From: Armatimonas sp043757465
GTDB lineage: Bacteria; Armatimonadota; Armatimonadia; Armatimonadales; Armatimonadaceae
NCBI RefSeq assembly: GCF_043757465.1
Contig: NZ_JAYVPL010000075.1
Span: forward strand, 76,158 to 140,157
Length of the DNA: 64,000 nt
Reading direction: 5' to 3'
Part shown: positions 27,385-34,300 of the stretch, one piece after another
How positions within the stretch are numbered: the stretch's first letter is position 1
Layout: each line of letters begins with the position of its first letter
Translations under genes and position numbers: made by a program
Notes under the pieces: generated by a model
What the model saw: only the letters and a program-made list of their open reading frames with translations
What the model was told of the DNA's origin: nothing
Databases searched by the model: none

Positions 27385-27457
27385 TGGAGGATAGCGGGAT
27401 CGAACCGCTTACCTCTTCAATGCCATTGAAGCGCTCTCCCAGATGAGCTAATCCCCC
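27385..27457 (-). tRNA. tRNA-Ala (anticodon GGC)
   Basis: Cloverleaf of 73 bases. Acceptor GGGGGAT pairs with ATCCTCC (one G-U); anticodon stem CTTCA/TGAAG encloses ATGGCAT, giving anticodon GGC; T loop is GGTTCGATCCC. Discriminator A, no encoded CCA. Reads GCC/GCU codons. Confidence 0.96.
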
Positions 27458-27472
27458 AAGGTCGCGAGGGGA

Positions 27473-27501
27473 ATTCTATCGCAGAAAAAAAAACTCCGCA
27501 A
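27473..27501 (-). promoter_or_regulatory. Promoter of tRNA-Ala
   Basis: -35 TTGCGG (27496-27501), 17-base spacer containing nine T residues, and -10 TAGAAT (27473-27478) preceded by CGA. Same layout as the tRNA-Leu and tRNA-Gly promoters. Confidence 0.75.
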
Positions 27502-27529
27502 GTGGCAAACGTAAATTTGCTACGTTGGG

Positions 27530-27535
27530 TATAAT
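27530..27535 (+). promoter_or_regulatory. -10 box of the DinB-like gene
   Basis: TATAAT in the context TTGGGTATAATGG, 19 bases before the ATG at 27555. The leader contains a good GGAGG ribosome-binding site, so this gene is not leaderless. Confidence 0.55.
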
Positions 27536-27554
27536 GGTGCCTGGAGGATTTTTC

Positions 27555-27989
27555 ATGAAAAAATCAATTGCCGCTATACACCTCTCGGTGGAAGCGCTGA
27601 AGAAAGCAACGGCGGAGCTAGGGGACAAGGCGAGCTGGTCGCCCTCAGATAAAGGCCGCACGGCACTGGATCAAGTGGCGGAGTGTGCGCTGATCACGGG
27701 GGCGTGCACCGGGATCATTCAACATAAAGCGGTTCCTGAAATTGACTGGGCTGTCTTTTCTGAGAATAAAATCAAGCTGGCCGCCGATGCCGATGCCGCT
27801 CTTGCCTCTCTGACGAGCAATACCGAGGGGTTTGCTGCTGCGCTGGAAGGGCTCTCGGCGGAAGACGCCGCCATTGAAGTGACAATGCCCTGGGGCGCGA
27901 CCTACACTCTGGCCGGGCTTGCGGATGTGGTGTACTGGAACAACACCTACCACGAAGGCCAGATCAACTACATCTCGACCCTCGTTTAG
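27555..27989 (+). CDS. DinB-superfamily protein
   Basis: A 144-residue four-helix DinB/YfiT-like protein. The N-terminal helix, DQVAECALITGACTGII in the middle, and the final YWNNTYHEGQINYISTL are typical of DinB_2 proteins; the His in YHEGQ is a usual metal ligand. The first ligand His of the family (DQVAHC) is replaced by Glu here (DQVAEC). Such proteins are thought to be metal-dependent hydrolases or thiol transferases acting in the cytoplasm. CTGGAGG lies nine bases before the chosen ATG. Confidence 0.8.
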   Translation: MKKSIAAIHLSVEALKKATAELGDKASWSPSDKGRTALDQVAECALITGACTGIIQHKAVPEIDWAVFSENKIKLAADADAALASLTSNTEGFAAALEGLSAEDAAIEVTMPWGATYTLAGLADVVYWNNTYHEGQINYISTLV

Positions 27990-27998
27990 CTTAGTGTC

Positions 27999-28038
27999 TC
28001 TCTGGAGGCAGTGTACGGACGGTATCTGCCTCCAGAGA
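27999..28038. terminator. Hairpin between convergent genes
   Basis: Perfect 13-base-pair inverted repeat TCTCTGGAGGCAG / CTGCCTCCAGAGA with a 14-base loop, placed between the ends of the DinB-like and DnaJ-domain genes. No long T-run follows on either side, so it may be a weak bidirectional terminator or a 3' stabiliser. Confidence 0.5.
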
Positions 28039-28051
28039 ATGCCGGAGAGTC

Positions 28052-29260
28052 TCAATCCTGCCGGAAGAAATCACCCAGGAGCCAGCCGACAATAAAGCTG
28101 ATGAAGATCACATTGCCTCCCCAGAGGAGCGTCTGCACGGTTCCCCCCTGCACGGTCCGGGAGATGGCGAAGAAGCAAGTGAGTAGCGCGACTGCCCCAT
28201 ATAGACGTAAACGAGATGCCGTGAGAGCCTCCTGGAACAGAGAGACTCCCAGATGCATGAGGGCGGCTACCCAGAAGAAGAGTAACCCCACCACAATGAC
28301 GAGGATTCCAAAAGGAGGGGCGTGAGGGCCAGCGGACCCCGAGAGAATCAGGTCGTCCTCGATGCGACGAACGGCCCCTGTAATGGTCATGGTCGCCCCG
28401 AGCAAAGCACCCGCAAGCGCCATACAGCTCACGTAGGGCCAGCTCCAGGAAGTCACAATTGGCAAAACATAGGTGGAGGCCGATGATTTGTCCAGAGCGA
28501 GACCGGCAAAGATCACGATCAGAAAAGTGCCGAAATAGCCGAAAAAACCTATCAGAACCAGGGTTAAAGAGCGCTTGTCGGGCGGCATATCGGCCGTTAG
28601 TGGGGCGCGTGGGCGGGCGGTGTACTGCGGTGGTCGTTGGCGTGTGGGCGTGTTGGGAGTGTAGCCACCAGCGCTGCTCTGCGGCCCGACCGGCTGGCGG
28701 GCGATCCGCTCAATCTTTTGCTGGACACTGGCACGCCGTGGATCGTGCTGGCTCGCCATCGTGTAGTGCCGGAGGGCATCCGTGTAGCGTTCCTGGTTGC
28801 GGCTGACATCGCCCATGACTTCCCAGGCGGCGGCGTTTTTCTTGTTGTAGTGCAGCGCCTGCTCCGCTAGGCTACGCGCCTCGGCCATTCGATTGCGGCT
28901 AAAGGCGATCTGGGCTTGCTGAAGAAGCCGGTCCGACTCCTGGGTGGCGGTCGTGGCACTTTGTTGCTGGGGCGGGGAAGAGGCGGGGCGGGGGCCTGCG
29001 GGGTGATTGACGGCACCTGCGGACTTGAAGTTGGTTTGGCGTTGCCGCAGCGTGCGCTCGGCATCGTAGACACGGCGCGACTCGGAATCGTTGAGCACGC
29101 GGTAAGCCTCGGCAATTGCGGAAAACTGGAGTGCAGCGTGTGGGCCTGAGTTCACATCCGGGTGATGCTTGCGCGCGAGAGCCCGGTACTGCTTCTTGAT
29201 TTCTTCAAGGGAAGCCGTCTCCGGCAGACCTAGAACTTCGTAGTGTGTTCGCTCCGGCAT
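28052..29260 (-). CDS. DnaJ-domain membrane protein with TPR-like repeats
   Basis: A 402-residue protein. The J domain fills residues 4-70 (HYEVLGLPETASLEEIKKQY, HHPDVNSG with the HPD motif, YDAE). A Pro/Gln-rich linker follows, then about two TPR-like helical hairpins (AQIAFSRNRMAEARSLAEQALHYNKKNAAAWEVMGD...). The C-terminal 150 residues hold four hydrophobic helices. The J domain implies recruitment of a DnaK to the membrane. The ATG at 29260 was chosen over an in-frame upstream codon because a TATAAT box lies at 29277-29282, leaving a leader of about ten bases. Confidence 0.82.
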   Translation of the reverse strand: MPERTHYEVLGLPETASLEEIKKQYRALARKHHPDVNSGPHAALQFSAIAEAYRVLNDSESRRVYDAERTLRQRQTNFKSAGAVNHPAGPRPASSPPQQQSATTATQESDRLLQQAQIAFSRNRMAEARSLAEQALHYNKKNAAAWEVMGDVSRNQERYTDALRHYTMASQHDPRRASVQQKIERIARQPVGPQSSAGGYTPNTPTRQRPPQYTARPRAPLTADMPPDKRSLTLVLIGFFGYFGTFLIVIFAGLALDKSSASTYVLPIVTSWSWPYVSCMALAGALLGATMTITGAVRRIEDDLILSGSAGPHAPPFGILVIVVGLLFFWVAALMHLGVSLFQEALTASRLRLYGAVALLTCFFAISRTVQGGTVQTLLWGGNVIFISFIVGWLLGDFFRQD

Positions 29261-29276
29261 AGATATACTAAAGACA

Positions 29277-29282
29277 ATTATA
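29277..29282 (-). promoter_or_regulatory. -10 box of the DnaJ-domain gene
   Basis: TATAAT in GGGGTATAATTG on the minus strand, 16 bases before the ATG at 29260. The leader would be about ten bases, without a Shine-Dalgarno sequence. Confidence 0.5.
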
Positions 29283-29305
29283 CCCCGGGAGCGACGCAAT
29301 TTTTA

Positions 29306-29390
29306 GGGGAAGTGCTGCGACACGCGGGCCGTACTCCTTATGGCTGCTGCTTCCGCCCTGACCAGGTTCGAAGCCGACCCGCTGCCGTGC
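29306..29390 (-). ncRNA. ffs: Signal recognition particle RNA (small 4.5S type)
   Basis: The conserved apical domain GGTCAGG...CGGAAG...CAGCAGCC is present on the minus strand around 29336-29365, with the GGAA tetraloop closed by C-G. Flanking arms GCGGGTCG and CGGCCCGC pair over eight base pairs, and a further GGCA/TGTC pairing extends the rod. The RNA binds Ffh to target membrane proteins. A TAGAAT -10 box lies at 29395-29400, so the 5' end is near 29389. The 3' end is approximate. No long Alu domain is seen. Confidence 0.88.
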
Positions 29391-29394
29391 AATT

Positions 29395-29400
29395 ATTCTA
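29395..29400 (-). promoter_or_regulatory. -10 box of SRP RNA
   Basis: TAGAAT on the minus strand, the same box as at the three tRNA genes. A good -35 box was not found. Confidence 0.5.
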
Positions 29401-29445
29401 CCGCTCTAAATGAACTTTTTCCAGACAATGTTTGTAGTTACTCGT

Positions 29446-29931
29446 ATGACGCGAAAAAATTTACTTTTATCTGGCGAGCAAGTCCCTGAGCTGATCGGTG
29501 CCCCCAAGGACTGGATCAATGGCAAACCGGTGAAGATGGCCGATCTCAAGGGCAAAGTGATTGTTGCTTTTTATTGGACTTTTCAGTGAGTGAACTGCAC
29601 GCGGACCATTCCCTACTGGAACAAGTGGGTGAAGAGGTACGCAGACAAGGACGTCGTCTTTGTTTCTATTCATACCCCTGAGGTGGACGCTGAGCGCGTT
29701 GTCGAGAATGTCAAAAAATACATCGAAAAAGAAAAGCTCCTCTTTCCTGTTTTGATTGATAATGATAAAGCGAACTGGAAAAAATGGCGCAATCAGTGGT
29801 GGCCCTCTACCTACTTGATCGATAAAAAAGGTCAGGTTCGTGGCCGCTGGGATGGCGAGCTAAACTACAAAGATAGTGGTACTTTCCGAGATGTTGAGCA
29901 AGGAATCGAGCTACTGCGTCGCGAAAAATAA
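29446..29931 (+). CDS. Thioredoxin-fold (TlpA/redoxin-like) protein with in-frame TGA, probable selenoprotein
   Basis: Read through the TGA at 29587-29589, the frame gives a 161-residue redoxin: a strand and helix before, KGKVIVAFYWTFQ, then TGA, VNCTRTIPYWNKW, FVSIHTPEVDAERVVENV, FPVLIDNDKANWKKW and the cis-Pro segment WWPSTYLIDKKGQVRGRW. The TGA stands exactly where the family has the first Cys of CxxC, giving U48-V-N-C51. A hairpin at 29611-29629 fits a bacterial SECIS. No signal peptide is evident with this ATG; in-frame ATGs at 29410 and 29428 would add up to 12 residues. The stop is TAA at 29929. Three bases later the cytochrome b gene begins, so this leads a redox operon. A nonsense-mutated pseudogene is the main alternative. 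Confidence 0.78.
29611..29629 (+). promoter_or_regulatory. Candidate bacterial SECIS element
   Basis: Six base pairs (CCC/GGG and ACT/AGT with one bulged T) closed by a six-base loop GGAACA. The loop begins 29 bases after the TGA and has G at its first two positions, within the published range for bSECIS elements. It lies inside coding sequence, as expected for bacteria. Confidence 0.55.
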
Positions 29932-29934
29932 ACT

Positions 29935-30837
29935 ATGGCCCACATTCAGAAAAAACACCCGCTGGCGATCCGCTGGTTCCACTGGGTCAACTTCCCTATT
30001 CTGGCGCTGATGATCTGGTCGGGGACACTGATCCTGTGGGCCAACGATGTCTACGCCACGGATCTTTGGCAGACGGGCTACCGCGTGCTGCACTCCGGCA
30101 AAGAGGATGAGACGCCGCCTCGGTGGCTGCGCGTGCCAGATCGAATGGTGCTGCGGCCCGACCTACGTGTGCTCTACTCTGGCGACACCCTTCCGGACAA
30201 CTACCCCGAGCCAGACAAGCGTACCGAGATTCTCACGGGCTCGCGTTTGGCCGAGGGAATGGCCTGGCACTTTGCGCTCGCATGGTTCTTCGCGCTCAAT
30301 GGCCTAGCCTATGTTCTCTTCCTTACGGCCAGCGGTCAGTGGCGGCATCTTGCCCCCCGGAAAGACTCACTGAAGGAAGCCGTAAAAGTCGCGGTCAAAG
30401 ACCTGGCGTTCTGGAAGCGCATCGAGGCCGCACCGGCAGGTGAAAAGTACAATCACGCCCAACGGCTCGCTTACTCGGGCGTGGTGGTGCTAGGCATACT
30501 CATGCTTGTCACGGGGCTGGCGATCTCCAAACCGGCGCAAGTGGCGTGGCTAGCGATTCCCTTTGGCGGCTATCAGGGGGCGCGGCTCTGGCACTTTATC
30601 GTGACCTGTCTCTTCGTGGCATTTTTCTTCGTCCATGTAGGGCAAGTCGCTCGGGCGGGTTGGAACAACTTCCGAGGCATGATCACGGGCTGGGAGCAAA
30701 TTTCGGAAACGCCAGAGCCACAAAAGACGTTAGTAGAAGTGTTAGAAGACGAACCGATTGAGGAAATGGACAATGAACCTGAATCAGCCACCGATGGAAC
30801 TGACGCAACCGATAGAACTGACGCAGAAGGAGCTTAA
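29935..30837 (+). CDS. Cytochrome b561-type membrane subunit
   Basis: A 300-residue inner-membrane protein with four main helices: residues 12-35 (RWFHWVNFPILALMIWSG), 105-130, 165-185 and 225-250. Candidate haem-ligand His residues lie in WFHW (His16), GMAWHFALAW, LWHFIVTC and FFVHVGQ. The pattern is that of thiosulfate-reductase/formate-dehydrogenase-like b cytochromes. It starts three bases after the probable selenoprotein and overlaps the molybdopterin gene downstream by about 65 bases. It would pass electrons from quinol to the molybdoenzyme. The C-terminal tail is acidic and repetitive (ATDGTDATDRTDAEGA). Confidence 0.86.
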   Translation: MAHIQKKHPLAIRWFHWVNFPILALMIWSGTLILWANDVYATDLWQTGYRVLHSGKEDETPPRWLRVPDRMVLRPDLRVLYSGDTLPDNYPEPDKRTEILTGSRLAEGMAWHFALAWFFALNGLAYVLFLTASGQWRHLAPRKDSLKEAVKVAVKDLAFWKRIEAAPAGEKYNHAQRLAYSGVVVLGILMLVTGLAISKPAQVAWLAIPFGGYQGARLWHFIVTCLFVAFFFVHVGQVARAGWNNFRGMITGWEQISETPEPQKTLVEVLEDEPIEEMDNEPESATDGTDATDRTDAEGA

Positions 30838-31540
30838 GCGGCTCTCACGGCGCTCGTTTCTCTGGGCGGGCGCGGGGGTAACCGGGAGCCTGAGCCTGCT
30901 CTCGCTCTTCAACCACCGGGCCAAAGATGATGGCACGGGGATCAAGCAACTCTTCCGCGCGACGCATCTGGGCAACGAGGCGATTGCGACGACGCTGCTT
31001 TCTGGCTACCGTGCGCCGGAGTTTCCCGCCGCACGTGCCATTGAGCCACGCAACAACTACCACGGCGCGACGCCCGAGATTGACACAGAGGCCTGGCGCT
31101 TGAACCACGGCGACTTGCAGCTCACGCTTGCGGATCTTAAGACACTGCCCGAGGTCTCGCTGACAACGGAGCTAAAGTGTGTGGAGGGCTGGAGCGCGAT
31201 TGTTACCTGGACAGGCTGCCGCTTCGCCGATTTTGCGAAAAAGTACCCGCCGATGCCCGATAGCAAGTACGTTAGCTTGCGCTCCGAACCCGTCGGATTT
31301 GAAGACACCTGGTACTACGTCGGCCTGGATATTGAGAGTATGCTGCACCCCCAGACACTGCTGGCGTGGGGCATGAACGGTCAGCCGCTCAGTACAGAGC
31401 ACGGTGCACCGCTTCGGCTGGCGATCCCTACCAAGTACGGTATAAAAAACATCAAGCTCATCACGCACCTTAGCTACGAGGCCGAGCGCCCTGCCGACTT
31501 CTGGGCCGAGCGCGGGTATGATTTCTATGCAGGACTTTAA
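30773..31540 (+). CDS. Tat-exported molybdopterin oxidoreductase (MsrP/sulfite-oxidase type)
   Basis: A 255-residue SUOX-fold molybdenum enzyme. The N-terminus carries a twin-arginine signal (LSRRSFLWAGAGVTGSLSLL). The molybdenum ligand Cys is in ELKCVEGWSAIVTWTGC, and the substrate/cofactor-binding region continues through YYVGLDIESMLHPQTLLAWG and GAPLRLAIPTKYGIKNIKLI. In MsrP (YedY) such a protein reduces methionine sulfoxide in periplasmic proteins. ATG at 30773 was chosen; TTG at 30758 and ATG at 30794 are possible. The gene overlaps the cytochrome gene in another frame. The combination with a b-cytochrome and MsrB suggests oxidative-damage repair. Confidence 0.85.
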   Translation: MNLNQPPMELTQPIELTQKELKRLSRRSFLWAGAGVTGSLSLLSLFNHRAKDDGTGIKQLFRATHLGNEAIATTLLSGYRAPEFPAARAIEPRNNYHGATPEIDTEAWRLNHGDLQLTLADLKTLPEVSLTTELKCVEGWSAIVTWTGCRFADFAKKYPPMPDSKYVSLRSEPVGFEDTWYYVGLDIESMLHPQTLLAWGMNGQPLSTEHGAPLRLAIPTKYGIKNIKLITHLSYEAERPADFWAERGYDFYAGL

Positions 31541-31549
31541 ACGTAAACT

Positions 31550-32080
31550 ATGAAAAACGAAAAACACACCCTTGTTGTTACGGCAATGGCGCTGCTAATT
31601 GGTGGCGTAGCCTGGGCACACCAGCAGAAACCGGCGGTTCCCGCGCGTGCAACTAAAGAGACCGACTGGAAAAAGCTGACCGATGCGCAGTGGCGCAAGC
31701 GACTGACGACGACCCAGTTTAATATCTTGCGTAAGGCCGCCACCGAGTTTGCCTTTCGCAACGAGTACCACGACAACCATAAACCTGGAATCTACCGGTG
31801 TGCGGGCTGCGAGCTTGAACTCTTCACCAGCGCGGCCAAGTTCGACTCGGGCACGGGCTGGCCGAGTTTCTACCAGCCGCTGAAGAAGACATCGGTTGCC
31901 GAAAAGCGCGACCCAGACGGCTCTCGTGTCGAGATTCTCTGTAGCCGCTGCCTGGGGCACTTAGGCCATCTTTTCGACGATGCCAACGGTAGCTTTGGCA
32001 TCCCCAAAACCCCAACCGGCCTGCGCTACTGCATGAACTCGGGTGCGATGAAGTTTGTTGCCAAAGCCGCCGGGCACTAG
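31550..32080 (+). CDS. msrB: Exported methionine-R-sulfoxide reductase
   Basis: A 176-residue MsrB with an N-terminal signal peptide ending near AWAHQ, so it acts outside the cytoplasm. The zinc-binding cysteines are CAGC and CSRC; GTGWPSFYQP and GHLGHLFDD are family signatures; the catalytic Cys lies in GLRYCMNSGAMKF. The resolving role must be met by a thioredoxin-like partner, for which the probable selenoprotein at the head of the operon is an obvious candidate. It ends 13 bases before dxr. Confidence 0.93.
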   Translation: MKNEKHTLVVTAMALLIGGVAWAHQQKPAVPARATKETDWKKLTDAQWRKRLTTTQFNILRKAATEFAFRNEYHDNHKPGIYRCAGCELELFTSAAKFDSGTGWPSFYQPLKKTSVAEKRDPDGSRVEILCSRCLGHLGHLFDDANGSFGIPKTPTGLRYCMNSGAMKFVAKAAGH

Positions 32081-32083
32081 AAT
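32078..32083 (+). promoter_or_regulatory. -10 box upstream of dxr
   Basis: TAGAAT overlapping the msrB stop, ten bases before the dxr ATG. It suggests a separate short-leader promoter for dxr-rseP. Confidence 0.4.
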
Positions 32084-32093
32084 CCCCCCAACA

Positions 32094-33200
32094 ATGACTA
32101 GGCGAAATATTGTGGTTCTGGGCTCGACGGGCTCGATTGGAACCCAGACATTAGACATCTGCGAGCGGCTTGGGGGGGAGCGGGTGGCAGTGGTGGGGCT
32201 CGTGGCGCGGCGGGACTCGGCGCTTTTGGCTGAGCAGGCGGCGCACTGGGGGCTCTCGGGCGAGCACGTGGTGGCCGTGGAGCGCGAGGGCAGTGAGGCG
32301 ATGACGCGCTTGGCGGTGCTTGAGGAGGCCGACACGGTGGTAATCGCCGTGGCGGGCGCGGCGGGGCTCGCGGCCACACTGGCGGCGTGCGCGGCGGGAA
32401 AGCGGGTCTGCATCGCCACCAAAGAGGTTCTTGTGGCAGCGGGTGCGCTGGTGACGCAGGCGGCCAGCGACGGCGGCGCGACACTTCTGCCGATTGACTC
32501 CGAGCACTCGGCGCTCTTTCAGTGCCTAGCGGGCTACGATTTTTCACAGATTGACAAGCTCCACATCACGGCATCGGGCGGGCCATTTCGCACCTGGACA
32601 AAAGAGCGCATCCAGAACGCAACAGTCGAGGAGGCGCTGAATCATCCGACCTGGCGCATGGGCGGCAAGATCACGATTGACTCCGCCACCCTCATGAACA
32701 AAGGGCTGGAGATCATTGAGGCATGCTGGCTCTACGGCGTCGGCGAGCAGAAAGTGGAGGTGGTCGTGCACCCGCAGTCCATCATCCACTCGTTTGTGGA
32801 GCTACGCGACGGAGCGCTCCTTGCCCAGCTCGGCCTGCCGGACATGCGCCTGCCGATTCAGATCGCGCTCCTCCACCCCGAGAAAGTAGACACGGGAATC
32901 CCGCGCCTGAGGCCCACCGAAATGCGAGATCTGACTTTTGAAGCACCCGACCACGAGCGCTTCCCCGCGATTACTTTGGCGCGGCAGGCGTTTCGCGTCG
33001 GAGGAACCGCGCCCGCTCTCCTCAACGCCGCCAATGAAGCTGCTGTCGGGGCGTTTTTGGAAGGGAAGCTCCGCTTTGGTCAGATCCTAGAGCGGGTCGC
33101 GGATGCCCTGGGTAGCATTTCTTCTTCTGAAGCGGATACACTGGAAAAAATTGTGAGCGCAGATGCTGCGGCACGCCGCTTTATTGCGGAGAATCTGTAG
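32094..33200 (+). CDS. dxr: 1-deoxy-D-xylulose 5-phosphate reductoisomerase
   Basis: Second enzyme of the MEP pathway of isoprenoid synthesis: converts DXP to MEP with NADPH. 368 residues. The NADPH fold opens with NIVVLGSTGSIGTQTLDIC. Metal and substrate residues lie in PIDSEHSALFQCL and ITASGGPFRTW; TWRMGGKITIDSATLMNKGLE and VHPQSIIHSFVE are also diagnostic. ATG at 32094 was preferred to an upstream codon inside msrB because of the family start and the TAGAAT box ten bases before it. It is followed after nine bases by rseP, a common pairing. Confidence 0.97.
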   Translation: MTRRNIVVLGSTGSIGTQTLDICERLGGERVAVVGLVARRDSALLAEQAAHWGLSGEHVVAVEREGSEAMTRLAVLEEADTVVIAVAGAAGLAATLAACAAGKRVCIATKEVLVAAGALVTQAASDGGATLLPIDSEHSALFQCLAGYDFSQIDKLHITASGGPFRTWTKERIQNATVEEALNHPTWRMGGKITIDSATLMNKGLEIIEACWLYGVGEQKVEVVVHPQSIIHSFVELRDGALLAQLGLPDMRLPIQIALLHPEKVDTGIPRLRPTEMRDLTFEAPDHERFPAITLARQAFRVGGTAPALLNAANEAAVGAFLEGKLRFGQILERVADALGSISSSEADTLEKIVSADAAARRFIAENL

Positions 33201-33209
33201 GAGAGAGCA

Positions 33210-34277
33210 TTGCTGCATAAACTAGAGACCTTGCTGACGTGGGCGGTTTTATTTGGCATCCTGATTTTTATTCATGAGCTGGGCCATTTTCTGGCTGCCA
33301 AGGCGTTTAAGTTCAAGGTCTACGAGTTCGCATTTGGTTTGCCGTTTGGTAAAAAATGGCGCTACTGGTACGACGGCGAGACGGAGTACACCATCCGTGC
33401 GGTTCTTCTCGGGGGCTTTGTGGGGTTTGCCGAGGCGGAGGCGGACGATGAAACGCGCGACAGACAGATGGCGGATTTCCATGCTAAGCCGATCTACCAG
33501 CGCTTGATTGTGATCCTAGCTGGGCCTATCGCCTCGTTTTTATTGGGCTGGCTCGCGTTTGTCGCACTGGTGGGAATGCGTGGCGTCGAGCTGCCTGCTC
33601 CTCACAAAATGATGGTAAGCGAGAAGAGTGCCGCTGCGGAGGCCGGGATTCGTACCGGCGATCTGCTGGTCAAGATTGCGGGCGCCCCCATCGCTGATTT
33701 TAATGCCATGGCGACCAAGGTGCGTGGCTCGGCAGGGAAGCCTCTCGAAGTTGAGGTCCTGCGCGACGATAAGCCGCTGACGCTGACAGTGCAGCCGCGC
33801 GAGGTGCTTGAGGGACGGGAGAAGCTCTATCGAATCGGAGTCGGGCTACAGCCGCGCACAAGGCCCGCACAGGTTCAAGAAGTGCTCGGTGAGGCCAACC
33901 GCCTGACGGGGACATTCCTGAGCGCTCTAGGCAAGCTGGTCTCGACGCCGCGTGAGCTCGGGAAAAACATCGGAGGCCCGATCGCCATCGCGGGCGCTGT
34001 CTCCGAAGTGGTCAAGCTGGACTGGGCCGACCGGGTGCTGGCACTCTTCTCGCTCATGGGACAGCTCTCTCTCTCCCTGTACGCAGCCAATCTCTTTGTA
34101 CCCATTCCCGTTTTTGATGGCGGACAGGTGGTACTGCTTCTCATTGAGGCGATTCGGCGACGGCAGCTCAGTAAAGAGCAGCAGATGGGGGTCGCACTGG
34201 TGGGCTGGGCGCTGGTGTTAGTCCTCTTTGTGAGTGTGACATTTAATGACATCCTGAAACTGCTCGGAAAAAGCTAG
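33210..34277 (+). CDS. rseP: Site-2 intramembrane metalloprotease
   Basis: A 355-residue M50 protease that cuts membrane-spanning regulators such as anti-sigma factors. The zinc site HELGHFLAAKAF lies in the first helix. A PDZ domain occupies about residues 135-220 (AAEAGIRTGDLLVKIAGAPI), and the second conserved motif is FVPIPVFDGGQVVLLLIEAI. TTG start at 33210 with GGAGAGAG about five bases upstream. Together with the STAS protein it hints at envelope-stress control by regulated proteolysis, but the target is not in the window. Confidence 0.94.
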   Translation: MLHKLETLLTWAVLFGILIFIHELGHFLAAKAFKFKVYEFAFGLPFGKKWRYWYDGETEYTIRAVLLGGFVGFAEAEADDETRDRQMADFHAKPIYQRLIVILAGPIASFLLGWLAFVALVGMRGVELPAPHKMMVSEKSAAAEAGIRTGDLLVKIAGAPIADFNAMATKVRGSAGKPLEVEVLRDDKPLTLTVQPREVLEGREKLYRIGVGLQPRTRPAQVQEVLGEANRLTGTFLSALGKLVSTPRELGKNIGGPIAIAGAVSEVVKLDWADRVLALFSLMGQLSLSLYAANLFVPIPVFDGGQVVLLLIEAIRRRQLSKEQQMGVALVGWALVLVLFVSVTFNDILKLLGKS

Positions 34278-34300
34278 CAAACGTGGAAACGTCCGCGAAA

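Noticed and set aside
29587..29589. TGA read as a true stop ending a 47-residue ORF
   Set aside because: The downstream frame is clearly the rest of the same thioredoxin fold, and the codon is at the catalytic position; readthrough as selenocysteine explains both.
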